The notes under the pieces are model-generated. The model did not search any database. It saw only the letters and a program-made list of their open reading frames with translations, and had not been told where the DNA came from. From Bdellovibrio sp047344985 (GTDB taxonomy: Bacteria > Bdellovibrionota > Bdellovibrionia > Bdellovibrionales > Bdellovibrionaceae): a stretch of 64,000 nt of DNA. Shown here one piece after another: positions 9,420 through 17,557 of this stretch (the first letter of the stretch is position 1; each line of letters starts with the position of its first letter). The stretch spans positions 1,054,001-1,118,000 of the forward strand of contig NZ_CP178861.1 of NCBI RefSeq assembly GCF_047344985.1, read 5' to 3'. The position numbers and the translations under genes are program-made.

Positions 9420-10612
9420 AAAATCAGAGCGGTTTTTCCTTGATAGAAATTCTCGTGGCTTTGGGTGTAACTCTGATTGGAATTTTCGCCATTTCTTCCG
9501 CATTTTCAGACATCACGAAGGATTTCAATAAAGTTTTTTTGAATCGGTCGATTAAAACGGATGCGAATCTTCTGATGGGTTTCTTGCAAAGAAATATGTT
9601 GAGATCCGACGTTCATTTTTACGCCTTTGCCGGGCAGGTGACGGGCCTTCCTTTAGGGCGCTTGGTTATTCCCTACGAAGGAAAATGTGCAAGCCTCACG
9701 GAAAATTGTGAAAATTCGACGTCGTATCTTTGGGTGTACGCCGATGTCAAAAGTCCGTCTCTGCCAATCATCTGTCCTTTGGATGAAAAGACTCTTCTCA
9801 TTGATTCTTCAGTCAATGACTTCGGAAATTTAGAAATTTCCGCGAAGGCCGCCCTGGTCAGTTCTAATGGCACGCAAATGCCGGTAGGTGAAATAGATCT
9901 TTCGGTGAATACGGTGATCGCTCTGACGGATGAACCTAATTCAGTGTTATTCGCAATCACCGGAAGCGTGCAAAAATTCGATCCACAATACAACGCCGTA
10001 ACGGGAACTTACGGTGAAGTTCGTTATGCCAACAATTCGGATTGTCTTAAGTATACACGGGATAAGTCGCGACTTTATACGATTTCTGTCAAACCGTTTT
10101 TAGTTCCTGATTCGGGAGCGGATACTCCGGATGCGACGACGATTATCAATGCAATGGGGCGCCCTCCGATGAAGCTGTCTCCGGTGCGTTTGATGAGCAC
10201 GGGAATGGACCACGTTGAAAAAGAGCTGAACCTGGTAGTGAGTGACTGCGCGTTGCAAAGCGGAGATAAAATTTCATGCACCAAGGTTTTTCTTAGAACG
10301 GAGGGTGTTGTCAGTGTGCACGCCCAGCAGATTTTCAACAAACCATTTGCGGGTGAAAAGGAAATTCGTTCCGTGGCCTTTTCAAATATTTATTGTGATA
10401 CATCGGGATGTCAGGTGTTGAGCGTTCCGTCGCCATTGCCGGTCGCACTTTCGGGGGAGTCCGACGGTCAAATCGTGAAAAGTGCCTTTTCTTTGGTGAA
10501 ACAGGAATACATCCACACCATTAGTTTTTATTTGCAAATCAATCGTGATTACAAAACCGGAACGACCAATGCTCCACTCGTCAACGAGGTTTATCATGTC
10601 AGCTCGTTCTGA
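9413..10612 (+). CDS. Prepilin-like protein (minor pilin, PilW-type)
   Basis: 399 residues starting at GTG 9413 (or 9416), with a strong GGAGGGGA ribosome site at 9402-9409. The N-terminus NQSGFSLIEILVALGVTLIG is a textbook class III signal: cleavage after Gly, Phe+1, Glu+5 and a hydrophobic helix. The long cysteine-containing head is unusually large for a pilin, as in PilW-type minor pilins. It overlaps both neighbours, which supports one operon and a fixed stoichiometry. Likely an inner-membrane-inserted subunit processed by a PilD-type peptidase encoded elsewhere; head function unknown. Confidence 0.78.
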   Translation: MVKNQSGFSLIEILVALGVTLIGIFAISSAFSDITKDFNKVFLNRSIKTDANLLMGFLQRNMLRSDVHFYAFAGQVTGLPLGRLVIPYEGKCASLTENCENSTSYLWVYADVKSPSLPIICPLDEKTLLIDSSVNDFGNLEISAKAALVSSNGTQMPVGEIDLSVNTVIALTDEPNSVLFAITGSVQKFDPQYNAVTGTYGEVRYANNSDCLKYTRDKSRLYTISVKPFLVPDSGADTPDATTIINAMGRPPMKLSPVRLMSTGMDHVEKELNLVVSDCALQSGDKISCTKVFLRTEGVVSVHAQQIFNKPFAGEKEIRSVAFSNIYCDTSGCQVLSVPSPLPVALSGESDGQIVKSAFSLVKQEYIHTISFYLQINRDYKTGTTNAPLVNEVYHVSSF

Positions 10613-11942
10613 TCAGCGGGGAAATATTGTTTTAAGCCTGATTTTGGTAGGAGTGTTAGGAATCATCGTGAGTGCCGTAGCGGCATTGATCAATGATCAG
10701 ATCAAGGAAGCCGTACGCCAACGGCAGAGTTCCCAGCATAGGTTGGCATTAAGCTCCGCTATTGAAACTTTTATGGTGGCAGTTCGCTTCGCTGAAGCAA
10801 AGTACATGATTGAAACCCGACACTGTGACGATGCTCGTCTGTTTCTGCGTGCCTTAGCCGAAGGACATCATTGCTCTCAGCTCGGCGGGAAAAAATTGAC
10901 GACCTTCACGGTGGACGATCTTTCGGGGCTAACTTTGGAAGAACGCAGTCTTTTTACTTACGGCGAGGATTGGGAGATTCAGGAAACTTCCCCTGCCCAA
11001 GGTCCGATGACTCGCAAAGTGATGTCCGTGAGCATGGATCGTATGCAGGTCGATTTTTTCTACAATAACACGTTCACCTCCAAAGACCGCGCGGAGTTTA
11101 ATGCCGTTCTTTATAACAACGGCGAAAGAATCGCGAACAATCGGTTTTCTTTGTTCACCTCGGACTCTCCGAATCGCATGCATCTGGATTCCGGGGATCT
11201 TAAGATCGTGCAGCAATATCCCACTGCCAACGATGCCTGTCGCAATCAAATGTGGTCTAAATATCGGCAGTACTCCGGCACCTCGTGTGATGAGGTCGCA
11301 AACCTAGGCGGTGGCACGGGAGTCGCTTTTTACCGAGGGGATTTTTTTGGTCTGCGTACTAACGACGGTCAGATTGTCAACTTTCGCAATCTCAATGGTA
11401 GCTCCTACCTCGTCACGGAAAATGGCAGTTTGAATGGCGTTAAGGTTTTTCCCGAATATAACAAGGAAGCTTTTACCAATGTCGATGATATTGAAATCTT
11501 AGGCGAAGACGCCGGTGAAGATCAGTTGATTGCCGTTCACGGTGGAGGCGAGGGAACGGTAATAAGTTATCTGAACACGACGACAAAATCTTTGGTTCCG
11601 ATTTGCAAGCTCGGTCAGATGGGATGGGCCCAGGGATTTTCTGGAATTGCAGGCACCATTGGAAGCCACAGTTTGATTTTAGATTCTTCAAACCCTTCAG
11701 CAAGTGTCTCGACGTTTCTTTTAAAGTCGGATTCAGGAAAACTTCTTTACGTCTTAATCAAATCAGTCGCGACGTCAGAGGACCTTACGGGACTTGAACC
11801 TGAGTTCTTAGTCACGCAGACCAATGGACGAAAATTTATATGCGCAGGTTTTCCTGATACCTACGAGCAGGACATTGAAAACACACGAACGCTCGGCCTG
11901 ACCCGCGGAAAGCAAGTCAGCAGACCCTATTATATTTTTTAA
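10596..11942 (+). CDS. Prepilin-like protein (PilX-type)
   Basis: 448 residues from ATG 10596, which overlaps the previous gene by 17 bp and has a GAGG site seven bases upstream. The N-terminus SDQRGNIVLSLILVGVLGII has the Gly and hydrophobic helix of a prepilin but lacks Glu+5, a feature seen in some minor pilins that sit at the tip. The remainder is a large secreted domain containing Cys pairs, with no recognisable family. Third of the consecutive prepilins; very likely part of the same complex. Confidence 0.65.
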   Translation: MSARSDQRGNIVLSLILVGVLGIIVSAVAALINDQIKEAVRQRQSSQHRLALSSAIETFMVAVRFAEAKYMIETRHCDDARLFLRALAEGHHCSQLGGKKLTTFTVDDLSGLTLEERSLFTYGEDWEIQETSPAQGPMTRKVMSVSMDRMQVDFFYNNTFTSKDRAEFNAVLYNNGERIANNRFSLFTSDSPNRMHLDSGDLKIVQQYPTANDACRNQMWSKYRQYSGTSCDEVANLGGGTGVAFYRGDFFGLRTNDGQIVNFRNLNGSSYLVTENGSLNGVKVFPEYNKEAFTNVDDIEILGEDAGEDQLIAVHGGGEGTVISYLNTTTKSLVPICKLGQMGWAQGFSGIAGTIGSHSLILDSSNPSASVSTFLLKSDSGKLLYVLIKSVATSEDLTGLEPEFLVTQTNGRKFICAGFPDTYEQDIENTRTLGLTRGKQVSRPYYIF

Positions 11943-11954
11943 AGAGGAGTTTCT

Positions 11955-12635
11955 ATGGGCTTAATGAAAATATTTGTTCTCATCTCTGTGAGTTTGCTGA
12001 GCCGGCAAAGTTTTGCCAATCGAGTTTTGATTTCTCCACCGTTGGATTTGATGTCCTACCATGATTTTAGGAAAGATGTTTGGGAGGGGGCGACCCTTTT
12101 AGGAGAGGGAACTCCGATCATTTCTGGCTTCGTCGTCAAAGTAACATTATCGAATCTTTCGAAACTTCCGCAGACGGGAAGTATTTCGTTTAATAACGGT
12201 TCTGGAAATTATGGAAACAACATGTGTTGTCCCGCGTACAGTATGAATACCACCGTTGTTATTTGTGGCAACGTGAGTGGCACAAAAACCAGTGCTAGCA
12301 ATGGTCCTATTAATAACTATACCGGGGAGGGAAAGTGGTCCCTGGCTCCGAACAGTTCAACAGTGATTTCCATTGTTGGCATGGGCGAAGGAACTTATGG
12401 AAATCCCATTGGCCCAGCGAAAACTTTCGCAGCGAGTATCACTCTTTCCGGCACTTTAAAAATTACGGTGAACGAAGATCGCGGTGCGATTCAGGGATCA
12501 ATTTCGACGTATCCTAATTCTTCTTCCGGAGGATCGTATTGCGGGTATTCGTGGAATAACATGATGTACGGAAAATACATCAATGTCAGCGGCACGGATC
12601 AAGTGATTCAACTGAATGGCGGAAGACCTTTTTAA
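11955..12635 (+). CDS. Small secreted protein of unknown function in the pilin-fibre cluster
   Basis: 226 residues with an AGAGGAG ribosome site and a signal peptide ending near SRQSFAN. The mature part is rich in Gly, Ser, Asn and Thr with predicted beta content, a vicinal Cys pair (NNMCCPAY) and later Cys residues, suggesting a disulfide-stabilised beta domain. No family recognised. It lies 13 bp after the last prepilin and just before the fibre gene, so it may be a tip, chaperone or adaptor component; that is inference from position only. Confidence 0.55.
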   Translation: MGLMKIFVLISVSLLSRQSFANRVLISPPLDLMSYHDFRKDVWEGATLLGEGTPIISGFVVKVTLSNLSKLPQTGSISFNNGSGNYGNNMCCPAYSMNTTVVICGNVSGTKTSASNGPINNYTGEGKWSLAPNSSTVISIVGMGEGTYGNPIGPAKTFAASITLSGTLKITVNEDRGAIQGSISTYPNSSSGGSYCGYSWNNMMYGKYINVSGTDQVIQLNGGRPF

Positions 12636-12660
12636 CTCTTATCCTTGAATGGAACGTGGG

Positions 12661-15600
12661 ATGAATCAAAATATTCAGGTAAGAATCTTAAAATCTGTCT
12701 TATTGTTAAGCTTCGTATTCTGTGATTTCGCATATGCAAGCCCGCTGAACCTGACTTATCAAGGGCGTATTGTAAAAGCGGATGGAGTTCCCCTTGAATA
12801 CTCCAATGTTAGTTTTCTTTTTGAGATCGCAAATCCAACAGGAAGCTGCGTGGTTTACCGTGAACAAGTCGACGGCGTAAATATGGTCGGCTCTAAAGGA
12901 GTTTTCGACGTCCCTATTGGGATGGGAACGCGATTGTTTCCTACTTCACCTATATATAATTTTGCAACGGCTTTTGAGAACTCCACGACTCACAATTGTT
13001 ATGGGGGTTCCACATTCACCGCCTTGGAAAGTGACAACCGTGTATTGAAAGTACAATTTCATGACGGCACTGGATGGAAACAGATTAGCCCGATGAATGT
13101 CATCCGCTCCGTGCCGTATGCATTGTCGGCTTTTTCCGCCGTGAGACTGGGAGCAAAAACGGAAAATGATTTTGTCATTAAAACGGGGATTCCGACTTGT
13201 GTCGCGAATGAATTTTTAAGCTGGAATGGAACGGCCTTAGCTTGTGCCCCCGTGAGTGGAGCCAGCGGCGGTACAGTGACAAACGTAAGCTCCGCTAATG
13301 GTTACGTCACAATTACCAATAACACTTCAACTCCTCTTGTGACTTTGAATGTTGGCACGGTCGCGGGAACAATCGCTGCGGGTGATGATTCTCGTTTTAC
13401 GAATTCACGCACACCGACGGGACCTGCCGGTGGAGATTTAAGTGGCACTTATCCAAATCCTTCCGTAGCGAAACTTCAAAATGTGGTCGTTTCTAATACA
13501 GCTCCAACTTCAGGTCACTTCTTAAAATTTGATGGCACTCAATGGGGAAGTTCTGCAATAACAACAAGTGATATTACAAATTTAAATGCGGCATTGAGTA
13601 ACTATCATACGGTGGCTGCCTTTAATACGGCTGTGGTCAATGCAAACTGTGCAGCCCATCAGACTCCATACTGGAATTCGGTTTCGGGATCATTCCAATG
13701 TCAGTCGATCAACGTGTCTCTGGCGGGTGATGTGAGTGGAACGATTGGTACTGTTTCTGTTAATAAGATTAAAGGTGTTGATGTTGATACAACGGGATTA
13801 ACTTCGGGCCAAGTTCTGAAATATGATGGAACGAAGTGGGCTGCGGCTAATGATTCAAATGCTTGGGGTACTGTCACAAACATTGCGACTGGTACTGGAT
13901 TGAGCGGCGGGCCTATTACAACGACCGGAACTATTTCTTTAGCAAACACAGCTGTGACTGCAGGATCTTATACTCGGGCCAACATCACTGTCGATGCTCA
14001 AGGTCGTTTGACGGCCGCAACCAGTGGGGCTGCTGCGAATCTCGCAACTGAAGTCACCGGTATTTTACCGATTGCAAATGGCGGTACGGGACAGGCAACA
14101 GCAACAGCGGCCTTCAATGGTCTTTCACCAAGCACCACCAAAGGTGACTTGATTGTTCACGATGGCACGAATGATATTCGTTTGCCGGTTGGAACAAATG
14201 GACAAGTTCTATCAGCAAACTTGGCACAAGCTTCTGGCCTTCAATGGATCACTCCAACAAATGGAACTGTAACTAATGTCACGGGGACTGCGCCGATTGT
14301 TGTTGCAACAGGTTCAACAACTCCTGCCATTTCCATTAACGATGCGACAACATCGACGAAAGGTGCTGTGCAGGTAGGAGCTGGTATTTCTGTATCGTCA
14401 GGAACCATCAGTGCAGATCCAGCAAACTTCCCTTCTGCTGTTCCTGTCTCTAAAGGGGGTACGGGAGCAACGTCTCTCACGGGCAATCGATTGATTGCCT
14501 CTAACGGAACAGGAAACGCGTTAATAACATTTAACTGTACTGTTGGACAAATAGTCTCGTTTGATGCCACAGGTATGATGATTTGTTCTTCATTCGCGAC
14601 AGGCTCCATTTTTGTTAATGGCGGAAATTCTTTTGCGGGAACGGCCACTCTCGGAACGAACGACAACTTCCCCTTAAATTTTGAAACCAATGGCACAACC
14701 AAAATGACAATCCTTGCCGACGGCAGTGTCGGAGTCGGGACGGCGGGGCCTCCGTATCCTTTTACAGTTTATAAAGACCTTGGCGTAACTGCGGGTGAAA
14801 AAATTCTGTCGCATTTTGCACAGTCAAACGCCGCCGTTCCAGGTGTAGCGATTGCGTATGATAGCGACGGAGCTGTTGGCACAAGAGCCCGTGTTCGTTC
14901 TTCCAGTGGATTTCCTCTTGACCTCGGAACTTTTTCTGCACCTTCTGCAATTTCTATTACAAGTTCTGGAAGCGTTGGTATCGGTACTACAAATCCTGGA
15001 TCTTCTTCATTGACTGTCGCAACTGGTTCAGGACAGTTCTCAAATGGAATACAGGTTCTGGCGTCCACACACGCAACGTCGCGACGAGCTTCCGCATCAA
15101 TCGACGATTGGGCGATTGTTCAGGATATTAACGGGAATGGCACTAAAGACTTTGCAATTTATCAAGGATCAGCGGCGGCTCATCGAATTTTTATCAACAC
15201 GAGTGGGAATGTCGGGATTGGTGCAACAAGTCCGGGTGACAAGCTGCAGGTCGATTCATCGAGTTCTGCAGGCCTTATGCTGAATACTACGGGTGGAGCT
15301 CCTCGCCAAGCTCATGTACGATTTGCCGACGGCGGTGCGAATAAGTGGCAGTGGCGTTATAATCCTGGGGATGGTGATAGTTTACGAGCTTACAGTTTTA
15401 CTCTGAGTGCTGATGTCATGACGATGACAAGTGCTGGTCGCGTCGGCATTGGAACCACGAATCCCGCGACTAAACTAGAAGTAGCAGGTACGGTGGCGGC
15501 CACTTCTTTCTCCGTCGGCCCTCAGATTGTTAACAGCACATGCAGTAATGCCGCAGCGAATTCATGTGTAGCAACGGCGACTTGTCCCGCGGGCAAGACT

Positions 15601-15750
15601 CTTCTTTCTGGCGGCTTTACGACATCTTGGGCAGCAGCACAAGTACTTGCGTCTTATCCCTCAGCGGGGAACGCTTGGAGTTGTCAGTTCTACAGTTCGT
15701 CGGCCCTTGGCCCACATATCTGTTATGCTCTCTGTGCTAATATTCAGTAA
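12661..15750 (+). CDS. Mosaic adhesive trimer (MAT)-like fibre protein
   Basis: About 1029 residues (start at 12661 or 12649; ribosome site weak for both). A signal peptide is followed by an N-terminal domain with LTYQGRIVKADGVPLEYSNV and KGVFDVPIGMGTRL, which I recognise as typical of Bdellovibrio surface fibre (MAT) proteins. Then come phage-tail-fibre-like shaft repeats: GPAGGDLSGTYPNPSV, LPIANGGTGQATATAAFNGL, VPVSKGGTGATSL and several VGIGTTNP units. The last 75 or so residues form a separate Cys-rich domain (CPAGKTLLSGGF to YALCANIQ), a likely receptor-binding tip. MAT proteins are trimeric fibres implicated in prey contact. Linkage to prepilin genes is notable. Confidence 0.72.
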   Translation: MNQNIQVRILKSVLLLSFVFCDFAYASPLNLTYQGRIVKADGVPLEYSNVSFLFEIANPTGSCVVYREQVDGVNMVGSKGVFDVPIGMGTRLFPTSPIYNFATAFENSTTHNCYGGSTFTALESDNRVLKVQFHDGTGWKQISPMNVIRSVPYALSAFSAVRLGAKTENDFVIKTGIPTCVANEFLSWNGTALACAPVSGASGGTVTNVSSANGYVTITNNTSTPLVTLNVGTVAGTIAAGDDSRFTNSRTPTGPAGGDLSGTYPNPSVAKLQNVVVSNTAPTSGHFLKFDGTQWGSSAITTSDITNLNAALSNYHTVAAFNTAVVNANCAAHQTPYWNSVSGSFQCQSINVSLAGDVSGTIGTVSVNKIKGVDVDTTGLTSGQVLKYDGTKWAAANDSNAWGTVTNIATGTGLSGGPITTTGTISLANTAVTAGSYTRANITVDAQGRLTAATSGAAANLATEVTGILPIANGGTGQATATAAFNGLSPSTTKGDLIVHDGTNDIRLPVGTNGQVLSANLAQASGLQWITPTNGTVTNVTGTAPIVVATGSTTPAISINDATTSTKGAVQVGAGISVSSGTISADPANFPSAVPVSKGGTGATSLTGNRLIASNGTGNALITFNCTVGQIVSFDATGMMICSSFATGSIFVNGGNSFAGTATLGTNDNFPLNFETNGTTKMTILADGSVGVGTAGPPYPFTVYKDLGVTAGEKILSHFAQSNAAVPGVAIAYDSDGAVGTRARVRSSSGFPLDLGTFSAPSAISITSSGSVGIGTTNPGSSSLTVATGSGQFSNGIQVLASTHATSRRASASIDDWAIVQDINGNGTKDFAIYQGSAAAHRIFINTSGNVGIGATSPGDKLQVDSSSSAGLMLNTTGGAPRQAHVRFADGGANKWQWRYNPGDGDSLRAYSFTLSADVMTMTSAGRVGIGTTNPATKLEVAGTVAATSFSVGPQIVNSTCSNAAANSCVATATCPAGKTLLSGGFTTSWAAAQVLASYPSAGNAWSCQFYSSSALGPHICYALCANIQ

Positions 15751-15906
15751 ATGTTTGGGTAAAAGAATGACATTTCTTGTCTCGCGTTCAGAGAATGCAC
15801 TCAGGCCGCTCCAAGCGCACTCTCTAATCTCGCATTTAAATCAAGCTGGCTGAAAATGGCCAGGGTCTTCGTTTTGCATCGGATTTAGGAATAAACGGAG
15901 CCCCTT

Positions 15907-16731
15907 ATGCAATTGAGACATATATCCATGGTTATCGCTATTCTTACTTTAAGCCTCTTTGCAGAAGGAGCCGTGTCGCCTGTGGATTCTGTCAGAGAAA
16001 ACTCCTGGGGCACATTCCGCGTCGGAAGTCGTTACGTTTTGAGTCGCATGACATTGTTGGGAAAAGAAGAACCTAATCAAACAGAGGCTCAGAACAACTC
16101 ATTGACCTTGGATCGCGGAACTGAGTTCGAAGTTATTGAAAATTTCAAAGGCAGTGACGGACGGGAACTCGTGCGTATCGGTTTGGATGTGGAAGAAGAT
16201 TACATGAGTGATCTTCCGTCCGATCTTTGGGTTGATGCTCGTGATTTGAATCTTGGTCAACCACAGATGATGAACGCGCAAGAAGGTCTCTTTCAGGATG
16301 TCAGTTCCTATGATGAATATGAAGTGGCAGGTCCTGCGCAAAAACGGAGAGGTCGCCGTACAGGAGGCAGCCGTGGTGGTATGACCTATTGCTACCGTAA
16401 CGTCAAAAAACGTTTGATGTCTCAATGTGGTGTGGATGTTTATCTGCCAGGAGCCGCCGCTTATCAGGCCGAGACGATTTTACCGCAATACGGTTTTAAA
16501 AAAATCTCTGCTGATTGGAGCAACTATAAAGATCTTCCGGTCTGCACGGTTTGTGTGTCCTCTGGTGGAAGCAAAAATTGTGGAACCAAGGACCGTTTCC
16601 AAGCTTGTGGGGACGTCGCGATGAAGGTGAGTAAAGCAGCTCGCGGCGGGTGGCATGGATGGAAGCCTCGCATGGACAGTCCTATTCTTGGAAATCACAC
16701 TTCCTTAGGCTGTTTTTATAAAGAGCCTTAA
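15907..16731 (+). CDS. Secreted Cys-rich protein, possible cysteine amidase/peptidase fold
   Basis: 274 residues with a GGAG ribosome site and signal peptide (ISMVIAILTLSLFAEGAV). The N-terminal half resembles a small SH3-like beta domain with acidic loops. A basic Arg/Gly linker (KRRGRRTGGSRGG) follows. The C-terminal part begins MTYCYRNVKKRL and ends with GGWHGWKPRMDSPILGN. A Cys at a helix start followed later by a His is reminiscent of CHAP/NlpC-type papain-like amidases, but no family motif is clear, so treat this as a hypothesis. It is end-to-end with the convergent KH gene, with no gap. Confidence 0.5.
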   Translation: MQLRHISMVIAILTLSLFAEGAVSPVDSVRENSWGTFRVGSRYVLSRMTLLGKEEPNQTEAQNNSLTLDRGTEFEVIENFKGSDGRELVRIGLDVEEDYMSDLPSDLWVDARDLNLGQPQMMNAQEGLFQDVSSYDEYEVAGPAQKRRGRRTGGSRGGMTYCYRNVKKRLMSQCGVDVYLPGAAAYQAETILPQYGFKKISADWSNYKDLPVCTVCVSSGGSKNCGTKDRFQACGDVAMKVSKAARGGWHGWKPRMDSPILGNHTSLGCFYKEP

Positions 16732-17052
16732 TTACTTAGGAATGTGGGGGACTTCAATAACCGCTCTAAACCCTTGTCGGGAACAAATAGCAAGGATGAT
16801 TGTTCGTAGAGCCGTGATGTTTTTTCCTCCGACGCCAAGAACTTTTCCAACGCAATTTTTATTGAAAGATAATTTATAGACTGTTGTTTGGTCGCCGATC
16901 TCAATATCCGCAGTAACAGAATCCTGATCCATCTTATCAACCATATTCTTAACCAAAGACTCTAACAGAGTTCGGACATTCTCTCGACAAGCCGTTAAGT
17001 CGTTAGAGGAGGTACCAAAGGAAGGTTTCTTTGTGACAGGAATGGATCGCAA
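16732..17052 (-). CDS. KH-domain RNA-binding protein, KhpA-like
   Basis: 106 residues from a TTG start (17050-17052) with AAGGG eight bases upstream; the next internal Met would cut into the domain. A single KH fold with the nucleotide-binding loop GKVLGVGGKNITALRTI (GxxG type) and the ending FRAVIEVPHIPK. It aligns along its length with the second KH gene at 61904-62212, so the two are paralogs. Family members bind single-stranded RNA and act as small RNA chaperones or cell-division regulators in other bacteria. The gene lies downstream of the GEMM RNA on the same strand but behind its terminator, so some read-through control is possible. Confidence 0.8.
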   Translation of the reverse strand: MRSIPVTKKPSFGTSSNDLTACRENVRTLLESLVKNMVDKMDQDSVTADIEIGDQTTVYKLSFNKNCVGKVLGVGGKNITALRTIILAICSRQGFRAVIEVPHIPK

Positions 17053-17160
17053 TCGTATGCCCTTCTGTTTTTTTAATTTATTGGAGCATGTTGATTTCGT
17101 GATCTCAAAGAAAAGTGAAGGAGTCGTGATAGGATCTTGTGCGCTTTAAGAGTGCTGTTC

Positions 17161-17204
17161 AAAAAAAAGTGCTTGCGAGGAATCGTCAGTGATAACTCGC
17201 AAGC
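17161..17204 (-). terminator. Intrinsic terminator of the GEMM RNA
   Basis: Minus strand: 9-bp perfect stem GCTTGCGAG (17196-17204) with CTCGCAAGC (17171-17179), a 16-nt loop, then AC and eight U (A-run at 17161-17168). A strong rho-independent terminator. Confidence 0.88.
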
Positions 17205-17278
17205 TAAGGGGAATGAAACCAATCCTTGTATGTAATTGTTCCTTCCATATGCACACCTCTGATTCCTCAGGTGACTCA

Positions 17279-17365
17279 CCTTTGGCAGCTGGCTGGCGTG
17301 GTTCGCACCGACACCCCTTTAGCTTTGCGTCCCGCCGTTTCCGACGGTTTGCCTTGAGGCAAAGG
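17279..17365 (-). promoter_or_regulatory. GEMM-I (c-di-GMP-I) aptamer
   Basis: Minus-strand reading shows the family core: GGCAAACC, then stem CCGUCG-GAAA-CGGCGG with its GNRA tetraloop, then GGACGCAAAGC. The second arm is GGUGU-C-GGU-GCGA-ACC-ACGCC with a second GNRA loop, and P1 closes as CCUUU/GGCA with UGCC/AAAGG. The invariant GACGCAAAGC and the GAAA loop are the ligand and tertiary-contact elements of this class. Ligand specificity is by family; it has not been tested. Confidence 0.85.
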
Positions 17366-17371
17366 AAGGAT

Positions 17372-17497
17372 CTAAATCCTAACGAGTATAACCCTAGGAA
17401 CCTCCTTTGAGTTATTCTTGATAGATCCAACCAGTTCATCGTTTTTTAGAGAGGCCTGAACCCAAAACCTCTTGGTAGCAATCCTGGTGATTTGCAC
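17372..17497 (-). CDS. Tiny reading frame, 41 codons, upstream of GEMM RNA
   Basis: Minus-strand GTG start at 17495-17497, one base after the stop of the 14-codon frame, ending with TAG (17372-17374) a few bases before the GEMM aptamer. The predicted peptide (MQITRIATKRFWVQASLKND...) is basic and protein-like, ending in PRVILVRI. It uses AGG arginine codons more than its neighbours, which argues for caution. It could be translated by stop-start coupling or by a +1 shift at the TGA. No family recognised. Confidence 0.35.
   Translation of the reverse strand: MQITRIATKRFWVQASLKNDELVGSIKNNSKEVPRVILVRI
17385..17390 (-). promoter_or_regulatory. Putative -10 box of the GEMM RNA
   Basis: TATACT on the minus strand, about 20 bp before the outer P1 strand of the aptamer. 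No convincing -35 hexamer lies 16-18 bp upstream; that space instead holds AAAGGAGGTTCCTAGG. The promoter may therefore need an activator or a non-sigma70 factor, or transcription may begin further upstream, before the mini-frames. Confidence 0.4.
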
Positions 17498-17498
17498 G

Positions 17499-17543
17499 TC
17501 ACTTCGGTGGTTCATCATGATGATCGTGAATTCGATTTTTCAT
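17499..17543 (-). CDS. 14-codon leader-peptide-like frame with strong ribosome site
   Basis: Minus strand: a perfect AGGAGG (17550-17555) six bases before ATG (17543) opens MKNRIHDHHDEPPK, then TGA. The His/Asp/Pro-rich composition, strong ribosome site and short length resemble a regulatory leader peptide. The next base starts a second small frame in the +1 phase (TGA C GTG). A structured leader precedes it. Whether it is translated is unknown. Confidence 0.4.
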   Translation of the reverse strand: MKNRIHDHHDEPPK

Positions 17544-17557
17544 CCGCGTCCTCCTGT

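Larger units (their letters stand above)
17160..17378 (-). ncRNA. GEMM-I c-di-GMP RNA, stand-alone (merRNA-like)
   Basis: On the minus strand a complete GEMM-I aptamer (17279-17365) is followed by an intrinsic terminator (17161-17204), and a TATACT -10-like box (17385-17390) lies just upstream. Together these define a transcript of about 220 nt. No substantial gene lies between aptamer and terminator, so the RNA appears to be its own product rather than a leader for a distant gene. From memory, a massively expressed stand-alone c-di-GMP riboswitch RNA was reported in B. bacteriovorus attack phase; this is a good candidate for its counterpart. The 5' end is predicted only. An alternative is an off-switch leader for the KH gene 108 bp beyond the terminator. 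Confidence 0.78.

Noticed and set aside
12649..15750. Prophage tail-fibre gene
   Set aside because: No phage genes nearby, a signal peptide is present, and the N-terminal domain is that of Bdellovibrio fibre proteins.
15751..15906. Small frame overlapping the end of the fibre gene
   Set aside because: No ribosome site and mostly within the fibre coding region; the gap itself shows no gene.
17146..17439. 97-codon minus-strand frame running through the GEMM aptamer
   Set aside because: It spans the conserved RNA core and the terminator, starts without a ribosome site, and is Arg/Cys-rich as expected of a chance frame in structured RNA.
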